DNA of 64,000 nucleotides from Geomonas azotofigens. Its GTDB lineage: Bacteria > Desulfobacterota > Desulfuromonadia > Geobacterales > Geobacteraceae. The position numbers and the translations under genes are program-made. The stretch covers positions 744,001 through 808,000 of the forward strand of contig NZ_JAHLME010000001.1 in assembly GCF_018919395.1 (NCBI RefSeq), given 5' to 3'. A model generated the notes under the pieces. That model ran no database searches. It was given only the letters and a program-made list of their open reading frames with translations, and was not told where the DNA came from. Shown in pieces: positions 58,388 to 64,000 of the stretch (positions are counted from its first letter, which is position 1; each line of letters starts with the position of its first letter).

Positions 58388-59111
58388 GCTGCTGGGTCCG
58401 GTTCTTCTTGTCTTTGGCGGCTTTCGCCAGGGCAGCCTCGGCGGCATCCTCGTCGGGGGCGGCGTCGTCGTCGGCGGGATGGGGAGCGGCCGCGGTCTGG
58501 ACCAGTGGCGCACCCGTGGGAGATTCCGGGTTCTTCGGGAACTTCTCCTTCATGATCTTGTCGCGTTCTTCGGGAGTGATGATCTTGAGCAGTGCCAACT
58601 CATCCAGGTCGCACGGCCGGGCGTGCTCTACCGTGAAGGCGAAGTCCTCGCTGTCGTAGTCGGACCCTTGCTTGTAGGTGCTGCGCACGATCGCCTGCAT
58701 CGGGGTCGGGCGGGTGGCCAGGTACAGGCGCCAGTCCTCGCGCTGCTGGGAGGTCAGGCCGTTATACCAGACGTGGTGCGCCAGTTCGTGCAGCATAACC
58801 GAGCGGAGCTGACTGTCGCTGTAGTCCTGAAACAGGTTGCGATAGATGAGCTTGGTGTCGGGGCGGTAGGCACCGAGGTGGAACTTCACCTCGTCCGGCA
58901 TCATGACCTCGTCGAAGGAGGTCCCGGAAACGCGCACGGTGCTCCGGTCGGGGTCGAATCGGTTGAAGAGCGTTGTGAGGAACAAGTCCTCTCGCGAGAG
59001 TTTCTTGACCTTGTCGCCGTTGCCCCAGCTGATGGGGACATAGGTGGTCGCGCAACCGCTGAGAATAAGGGCCATGACCACGAAAGACAATTTTCTCAAC
59101 AAGCCTTGCAT
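58374..59111 (-). CDS. Lipoprotein with HELAHH metallopeptidase motif
   Basis: The 245-residue protein has a lipoprotein signal (MALILSGCATTY, cysteine about residue 20). Around residue 108 it contains SVMLHELAHHVWYNG, a zinc HExxH site. Downstream, YDSEDFAFTVEHA could supply the third ligand (E or H). The C-terminus is Ala/Asp/Pro-rich and low complexity. It may be a periplasmic zinc protease. AAGGAG precedes ATG 59111. It overlaps the rhomboid-like gene. Confidence 0.7.
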   Translation of the reverse strand: MQGLLRKLSFVVMALILSGCATTYVPISWGNGDKVKKLSREDLFLTTLFNRFDPDRSTVRVSGTSFDEVMMPDEVKFHLGAYRPDTKLIYRNLFQDYSDSQLRSVMLHELAHHVWYNGLTSQQREDWRLYLATRPTPMQAIVRSTYKQGSDYDSEDFAFTVEHARPCDLDELALLKIITPEERDKIMKEKFPKNPESPTGAPLVQTAAAPHPADDDAAPDEDAAEAALAKAAKDKKNRTQQHEIY

Positions 59112-59278
59112 TCCTGCTCCTTCTAGGTATGACCGCAAATGGCGGTCCGCCGCTAATCTAACATAATTGCAAACCGCAACGCAACGAATAGCATCTTATA
59201 TTTGCTCACATGAGTTGAATAATATTGATTATTTCTCTTCCCTAACCTAGAATGAGCCACCAAAAAACAAGGGAACCC

Positions 59279-60910
59279 ATGACGCGCGTCCTCCTCATCG
59301 CAGACACCCAGCGGGTGCAACGAATCTTCCACTACATGGCGGAGCAGGGGCTTCTGCAACTGCAGACGGCGTCGACCCTCGCCCTCGGCGAATTCGAACT
59401 CTCCGCCTTTTCCCCAGATATCACCTTCGTCCAAAGCCGCATCTCCGGGTTTTCCGGCGATATCCTGCTGCGCCACCTGGACAAGATGCTCCCCCCGGGA
59501 GGGCTGCTGGTGCTGCTGGCCGGCGACAGCGAGGACGCCGCCCAGGCCAAGCGGCACGGCAGGACCTCGCTCGACCTCGCCATGGACGATGCGCTGCTGG
59601 AGCAGTCGGTGGCGGCGCTGCTGACGGGTGAGCCCCTCCTCGAGGTGCCGGTTCCGGAGGAACCGGAGGCCGCCAAAGCGGCGGCCAAGCCGAAAAAGGC
59701 CACCACCGCAACGGCGCGGCAAGAGCCGCCGGTGGAAGCAGCCGCGGTGACCCCGGCCGCTTTCCCTGCTGCGAAGGCGAAGGAGCATCTTGCACCTGCG
59801 GAGCTTGGGCGGGAGGATGCGGAAGCCGCCCCCGTTGCGGAGGTCGCATTCCAATCGCTGCCGATTGAACCGGCGGCCGCGGACGTGTACCCCGCTGCGC
59901 CGGTAAGCGGCAAGAGCGCCGTCTCCGCCTTCGAGGACGTCATGAAGCAGGCCGAGGCCAGGACGGCACCGATGGACGAGGCGCTGTCGGAGGTGGCGGA
60001 CCGCGTGGAGGTACGAAGGGCGGTTCCCGGGAAGGAACTCCTCGAAGAGGTCTTGGCGGCTCCCCCGACTCTTGACGGAGGCGCCAAGGTGGGCGGCGGC
60101 GACTACGCCGGAGAGACGGTCGCGGACGCACTGCGCCGGGCCGAGCGTACGAAGCGGCGCAGGCCTTGGCTGTTCATCGTCCCGGTGCTGGTGCTGATCG
60201 GCATCCCGCTGGTCTCGTACCTGGCCGGCAGGAGCTCGGTGCCTGAAGAGGCGGCCAAGCAGGCCGCCAAACCGGCGCTGAGGCCCGGCCCGGCCCCGGC
60301 AGCTCCGGTCGTTCCGGCGGTTCCCACTACTCCAACTGTCCCGGCCGCTCCGGCTGTTCCGGCTGTCCCCTCGGTAACCGTCCCGCCTCGGGTTCCCGCC
60401 GCCGCTCCCGCTCCGTCCCCGGCGCCGCAGTCTGCCGTGGCGCCCACAAAAGGTGGCGCGGCTCCCGCGGCCCCGGCCGCCCCGGCCGCGAAACCCCAGG
60501 TGCCGGCCGGTGCGAAGCAGGCAGGGGAGACACGGCCGAAGGGTGCCACGCGCGGCGTGGAGAACCTCCCCGCGATGCTGGAGGGGACCAAGGTGGACGC
60601 CGAGTATGGCAAGAAGCATCCCGGCTGGGTCAGGTACCTGGGCATCCGGGCCGAGTACAAGCTGTTTAGGGAGAACAACGTGTACCGGGCCATGCAGGTC
60701 ATCCCGGTTTCCGGCGGTTCCATATCGGACGACCTATTCAAGAGGGTGTTGCGTCAGTTCGGCGGCGCGGACAGCTATCGCGTCGAGTCGAGCGCGGGCA
60801 AGGGGGCTTACCTCGTCGAGCAATGCGCGACCACGGGCCCCGCTTCGCTCACCATCTACCGCGGTAAAACAGACAAGAAGATGAAGGCCCTGGTGGTCTA
60901 CTACCCCTGA
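59279..60910 (+). CDS. Membrane-anchored protein with receiver-like N-terminus and Pro/Ala linker
   Basis: I do not recognise a full-length family. The 543-residue protein begins with a receiver-like alpha/beta domain (MTRVLLIADTQRVQRIF, FSPDITFVQSR, PGGLLVLLAGD; residues 1-115), which lacks obvious phospho-acceptor features. A long variable region follows, then one membrane helix (about 300-318, PWLFIVPVLVLIGIPLVSYL), a Pro/Ala/Val-rich linker and a conserved-looking C-terminal domain of about 110 residues. The N-terminus is probably cytoplasmic and the C-terminus periplasmic. ATG 59279 (AAGGGA upstream) is preferred to ATG 59252. It lies 13 bp before the LysM gene. Confidence 0.65.
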   Translation: MTRVLLIADTQRVQRIFHYMAEQGLLQLQTASTLALGEFELSAFSPDITFVQSRISGFSGDILLRHLDKMLPPGGLLVLLAGDSEDAAQAKRHGRTSLDLAMDDALLEQSVAALLTGEPLLEVPVPEEPEAAKAAAKPKKATTATARQEPPVEAAAVTPAAFPAAKAKEHLAPAELGREDAEAAPVAEVAFQSLPIEPAAADVYPAAPVSGKSAVSAFEDVMKQAEARTAPMDEALSEVADRVEVRRAVPGKELLEEVLAAPPTLDGGAKVGGGDYAGETVADALRRAERTKRRRPWLFIVPVLVLIGIPLVSYLAGRSSVPEEAAKQAAKPALRPGPAPAAPVVPAVPTTPTVPAAPAVPAVPSVTVPPRVPAAAPAPSPAPQSAVAPTKGGAAPAAPAAPAAKPQVPAGAKQAGETRPKGATRGVENLPAMLEGTKVDAEYGKKHPGWVRYLGIRAEYKLFRENNVYRAMQVIPVSGGSISDDLFKRVLRQFGGADSYRVESSAGKGAYLVEQCATTGPASLTIYRGKTDKKMKALVVYYP

Positions 60911-60923
60911 AAAGAGGCGACAG

Positions 60924-62204
60924 ATGATTCATGCCGACAAGGCCACATTGCTCCTGGCGCTCCTGTTGATTCCCGCCCGGCTCTACGCCGCCCCGCCGGA
61001 GTTCCAGATCGATATCAAGGAACTGGACCGGCAAAAGCCCCCCGCGGCGTCCAAGCCGGCCCAAAAGCCGGCCGCCAAGCAGCAAAAGCAGGCGCCCAAG
61101 AAGAAGGAGCCGGCGGCCAAGGCCCAGCACGAAGCGAAAAAGGAACACGCGGCGCCCGGCGGGGAGCAGATTCGCTACACCATCAAGCCGGGGGACCACA
61201 TCTTCAAGATCCTGGTGGGGCACTTCGGGATGTCCAACGAGGCGGCCGAGCGCCTGGTGCCGGAGATCATAGAGCTTAACGACATCAAGAACATCAAGAC
61301 CCTCGAGGTGGGGCGTACCCTGCTCATCCCGGCAGCGGCCCTGCACGGGCACGAGGCGAAGCCGGCCAGGAAGGAAAAGGGAGGAGCTCCCGAAGTGCCG
61401 GCGGCGAAGCCAAAAGGGGCGCAGGCCGCCAAGGAGACCGCCAAGGAGACGGCCAAAGAGGCTAAAGAGGCCAAAGAGGCCAAACCGGTACCGCCGCCGA
61501 GGGCGCCGGAGCCCGCCGCCGAGGCTCCCCGGGCTCCCGAACCGGCAGTGCCGGTTGCGCCGGCGCCGACACCTGTGCCCAAAGCGGCGCCGCCGGTTCC
61601 GGTGCAGAAAAGCGCGCCGGCAATCAGGGGCGAGGTCCTTCCCGAACCGGTCCCGAAACCTGCCCCTGCCGCGCCGGCGAAGACAGCGCCTTCGGTCGCC
61701 GCACCGGTCGCCCCGAGCATTCCGCAGGCCGCCACCTGGATCTGCCCGGTGGGGCGCCAGGAAGCCGCCGCTGTGGTCGACTCCGTGCTGAACGCGCTCT
61801 CCGCGGTCTCAAGCCGCAACAAGATCATCCATTCCGCAGCCGGCGCCGCCACCCCCTTCAGCATCAGGGTGGATCGCTATTTCGAGTACAAGGGGAACCG
61901 TTACATCGTCAGCATCGGCGAAAGCGATCCGTACAACTACACCCTCATCAGGATCCTGGAGACCGCGGGGTACCGGGTGCTGATGCTGACGGGGAAGGAA
62001 GATTTCCAGACGGTGACGGAGAGGCTGTTCAGGCTGGTGGGAGTCGCGCCCGATTTCGGGCCGCATGCGCTGCAGGAAGGAAAGCAGGCGACCGGGTTCC
62101 TGGTCCAGCAGGATGACGCGGGCGGCAGGCGTGTCCTTATCACGAATACGGCGCCGCCCCCGGGGCACAAGTGGGTGCTGCCCGCCGGGTGCGGCGCCAG
62201 ATAG
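60924..62204 (+). CDS. LysM-domain exported protein
   Basis: The 426-residue protein has a signal peptide (residues 1-22, LLALLLIPARLYAAP), a Lys/Ala/Pro-rich linker, a LysM-type domain at about 85-135 (RYTIKPGDHIFKILVGHFG, LEVGRTLLIP) and a long Pro/Ala linker. The C-terminal domain of about 150 residues (FSIRVDRYFEYKGNRYIVSIG) has no name. LysM binds peptidoglycan. The 13-bp gap to the upstream gene indicates an operon. Function unknown; a cell-wall-linked envelope or secretion role is plausible. Confidence 0.72.
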   Translation: MIHADKATLLLALLLIPARLYAAPPEFQIDIKELDRQKPPAASKPAQKPAAKQQKQAPKKKEPAAKAQHEAKKEHAAPGGEQIRYTIKPGDHIFKILVGHFGMSNEAAERLVPEIIELNDIKNIKTLEVGRTLLIPAAALHGHEAKPARKEKGGAPEVPAAKPKGAQAAKETAKETAKEAKEAKEAKPVPPPRAPEPAAEAPRAPEPAVPVAPAPTPVPKAAPPVPVQKSAPAIRGEVLPEPVPKPAPAAPAKTAPSVAAPVAPSIPQAATWICPVGRQEAAAVVDSVLNALSAVSSRNKIIHSAAGAATPFSIRVDRYFEYKGNRYIVSIGESDPYNYTLIRILETAGYRVLMLTGKEDFQTVTERLFRLVGVAPDFGPHALQEGKQATGFLVQQDDAGGRRVLITNTAPPPGHKWVLPAGCGAR

Positions 62205-62210
62205 GGTGGT

Positions 62211-62930
62211 CTAGGGGATGGGGATCGCGGAGCGCTCCCCGTCCTCGGTATAGTAACCGATGTTGTCGTGGGAAATGGAATTGCTCGCCGGTGGTGCCGC
62301 CGTGGGGAGCGCGCTCTTCGCGGTGGTTTCGGCGGGAGCGGTTTTTTGCTGCAGCACTTCCTTGGGAGTCGGCACGGTCCCTTTCACGTTCTCTTTGAAC
62401 TCGTCAGCCTTTCCCTTCACCGCCTCGTCGACCCAGCCGTCCACCTTCTGCCGCACCAAGGCCTCGAGGTTTTCCTTGAGGGGCCTGTAGTCGGCTTCCT
62501 GCCGCACCGGCTTCACTCGCTGCAACTGGTCGAATACCTTTTTAGAGTAGCGATCGCGCTTGTCGGGAGTCTGGCTGTTGTAGCAGCCGATCGCCTTCCA
62601 GGTGTAACCGTACTTCTCCATGCACATGGAGAGGATCCAGGCGCCGGTCTTCACGCTGTTGCACGGGTCTCCCAGGGAGTTCCAGCGCTGCTTGCCGATA
62701 GTGGGGGCCCAGCTCGAGTTGATCTGCATCAGTCCGAAGTCATAGGTGCCGTTGCTGTTGTGGTTGACGGCGGCGGGGTTGAAGTTGGATTCCACCTTGG
62801 CGATCGCCCGCAGGATCTGCGGGTTGATACCATACTCCATGCCGGCTTCTTCAAAGCAGAACGCGGAAGCGTCGGTTGCCGCTGCGATCATCAGGGCGGC
62901 GGCCGCGTAAAGCAGTCTGGCTTTACCCAT
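62211..62930 (-). CDS. Lytic transglycosylase (SLT-domain)
   Basis: The 239-residue protein has a signal peptide (about residues 1-23). The SLT fold spans about 25-140: catalytic glutamate in AIAKVESNFNP, the GLMQINSS motif, and the final AIGCYNSQTPDKRDRYSKKV. It resembles IagB-type transglycosylases of secretion and pilus systems. The C-terminal 80 residues are disordered-looking. It is convergent with the LysM gene; the ends are only 6 bp apart. ATG 62930 is preferred, with GAGGAA upstream. Confidence 0.85.
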   Translation of the reverse strand: MGKARLLYAAAALMIAAATDASAFCFEEAGMEYGINPQILRAIAKVESNFNPAAVNHNSNGTYDFGLMQINSSWAPTIGKQRWNSLGDPCNSVKTGAWILSMCMEKYGYTWKAIGCYNSQTPDKRDRYSKKVFDQLQRVKPVRQEADYRPLKENLEALVRQKVDGWVDEAVKGKADEFKENVKGTVPTPKEVLQQKTAPAETTAKSALPTAAPPASNSISHDNIGYYTEDGERSAIPIP

Positions 62931-63144
62931 CACGGGTTCCTCTTCGGGGGGGTGGGGTCATCCGCAGTCGGGGCGGGGTAGCGCGGGCGGATGCCGGCGG
63001 CGGGTACGGCTGCCGACCGGAACGCAATTCCGCTACATAATACATTTTCCGAATCGGCATGTCATCTGATAAAGTACCGTGGCCGTCCGGAGCACCTGTG
63101 GCCGCGGTAGCGCCGGACGCGATTTTTTCGAAAAGGAGCAGCCG

Positions 63145-63804
63145 ATGAGAATGAATCTGAGCGACCTGGAGATCAGGGTCCTGGGGTGTCTGATGGAGAA
63201 GGAACTGGCCACGCCGGAGTCCTACCCGCTCACCTTGAACGCGCTCGCCGCCGCCTGCAACCAAAAGTCGAATCGGGATCCGGTGCTGAGCCTGTCCGAA
63301 GCGGAGCTGCAGCGCGGCCTGGAAGCCTTGGGCGGCCGCGGGTTGGCGCGCCTCACCACCACCGGTGGGCGGGTCGGCAAGTACGTTCACTCCATGGCTG
63401 ACAAGCTGGGGCTGGCTGCACCGGCCCGGGCGGTGCTCGCCGAGCTGATGCTGCGCGGGCCGCAGACGGCGGCGGAGCTGCGCGGTCGCTGCGAGCGCAT
63501 GGTCGAGGTCGGAGACCTGGCGGCGGTCGAGGATATCCTGCTCAAGCTGCAGCAGCATGGCCCTCCCCTGGTGGTGCGGCTGCCGCGCCAGCCCGGGCGC
63601 AAAGAGCCGCGCTACGCCCAGGTCTTCGCGGGGATGCCGGAGCTTCCCGAGGAGGAGCCGGAGCAGTGGAGCGCCGCCCCGGCGTCGCGACCCCGAGCGG
63701 GAAACGAGCGGCTGGAGCACCTGGAGCAAGAGGTTGGCGCCTTGCGTGACGAGATAGGCGAACTGCGCCGGGAAGTGGAGGAACTGCTGGCCGCCTTCTC
63801 GTAA
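63145..63804 (+). CDS. YceH family (DUF480) protein
   Basis: The 219-residue protein matches YceH: LSDLEIRVLGCLMEKELATPESYPLTLNALAAACNQ and NRDPVLSLSE near the start, and winged-helix repeats later. A C-terminal coiled coil (about 190-215, LEHLEQEVGALRDEIG) is present. The name rests on the recognisable N-terminal motif. Function is poorly known. ATG 63145 has AAAGGAG upstream. Confidence 0.85.
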   Translation: MRMNLSDLEIRVLGCLMEKELATPESYPLTLNALAAACNQKSNRDPVLSLSEAELQRGLEALGGRGLARLTTTGGRVGKYVHSMADKLGLAAPARAVLAELMLRGPQTAAELRGRCERMVEVGDLAAVEDILLKLQQHGPPLVVRLPRQPGRKEPRYAQVFAGMPELPEEEPEQWSAAPASRPRAGNERLEHLEQEVGALRDEIGELRREVEELLAAFS

Positions 63805-63828
63805 GTCGGCTCGACACCTCCGACCAGG

Positions 63829-63853
63829 GCAAATCCCCCTGTCCCCCTTCCAA
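63829..63853. repeat. Short GC-rich palindrome
   Basis: CCCCCTGTCCCCCTTCCAAAAGGGGG resembles the other poly-C/poly-G hairpins of this window. Confidence 0.4.
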
Positions 63854-63880
63854 AAGGGGGACGCGCCACCTTCAGCAGCG

Positions 63881-63922
63881 CTTCGTGGACGGGTGTAGTG
63901 CAGGCTTTCATCGTCCACGAAG
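63881..63922. repeat. Inverted repeat of 10-bp arms
   Basis: CTTCGTGGAC (63881-63890) and GTCCACGAAG (63913-63922) are perfect inverted copies with a 22-bp loop. It is adjacent to the terminator at the right end. Confidence 0.6.
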
Positions 63923-63930
63923 GAACAAAA

Positions 63931-63968
63931 AAGAAGGCTCGACCATCCGGTCGAGCCTTCTTCGTTTT
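63931..63968. terminator. Strong intrinsic terminator at the right end
   Basis: A 14-bp stem (AAGAAGGCTCGACC and its complement, 63931-63944 and 63949-63962) is followed by T-rich sequence; an A run precedes it, so it could serve both directions. Confidence 0.88.
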
Positions 63969-64000
63969 TGCAGATCCTACGGCGTGACTAGATCAGGCCG

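Overview
This window looks like chromosomal core sequence of a Geobacteraceae bacterium (Geobacter/Citrifermentans/Geomonas type; an inference from gene content, not a database match). It is GC-rich (my estimate is above 60%). The supporting signs are a fused nuoBCD in a 13-subunit NADH:quinone oxidoreductase operon, a single-chain pyruvate:ferredoxin oxidoreductase, formate-dependent PurT, an HD-GYP protein, an MshEN cyclic-di-GMP-binding protein, a divergent GGDEF enzyme, and many AGGAG-type ribosome binding sites.

Layout. 1-7.6 kb (+): end of a radical SAM/DUF2344 gene, RNase G, purT, a Rieske ferredoxin, rplU-rpmA-obgE, and an HD-GYP protein. 7.8-22.7 kb (-): the nuo operon, read from nuoA (22.65 kb) down to nuoN (7.79 kb), with an ankyrin-repeat gene between nuoH and nuoI and GC-rich palindromic repeats in most of its gaps. 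22.7-36.1 kb: mostly minus-strand genes (MshEN protein, GreA/B-like factor, PagL-like deacylase, Bcp peroxiredoxin, four-helix-bundle protein with a 9-bp tandem repeat, protoporphyrinogen-oxidase-like flavoprotein, two parvulin-type isomerases, mfd), plus a DnaJ-type co-chaperone on the plus strand. 36.3-43.8 kb (+): tRNA-Ser, SRP RNA, dnaX-ybaB-recR, nifJ-type PFOR and a cold-shock protein. 44-49.7 kb: pentapeptide-repeat protein, uvrA, an overlooked 54-residue zinc-ribbon gene, a lipoprotein and an SrkA-like kinase. 49.8-52.2 kb (-): shikimate-kinase-like gene, divergent GGDEF protein and a lipoprotein in one operon. 52.6-57.2 kb (+): an unusual chaperone-usher locus (two DUF4402 subunits, PapD-like chaperone, usher-like outer-membrane protein). 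57.2-63.8 kb: HExxH lipoprotein, degenerate rhomboid, a two-gene envelope pair with a LysM domain, a lytic transglycosylase and a YceH-family gene.

How the parts work together. PFOR supplies reduced ferredoxin from pyruvate and complex I feeds NADH electrons to quinone, as expected for an anaerobic respirer. Mfd, UvrA, RecR and DnaX cover replication and repair. Several proteins belong to cyclic-dinucleotide signalling (HD-GYP, MshEN, GGDEF). Envelope assembly is covered by two PpiC/SurA-like folding factors, the chaperone-usher locus, and the LysM and transglycosylase genes.

The items most worth following up are the DUF4402 chaperone-usher locus, the GGDEF protein that has lost both guanine-reading residues, the repeat families in the nuo operon, the A9 tract in dnaX, and the symmetric divergent promoter between the flavoprotein and dnaJ-like genes. 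All calls are from reading the sequence; no similarity search was run.
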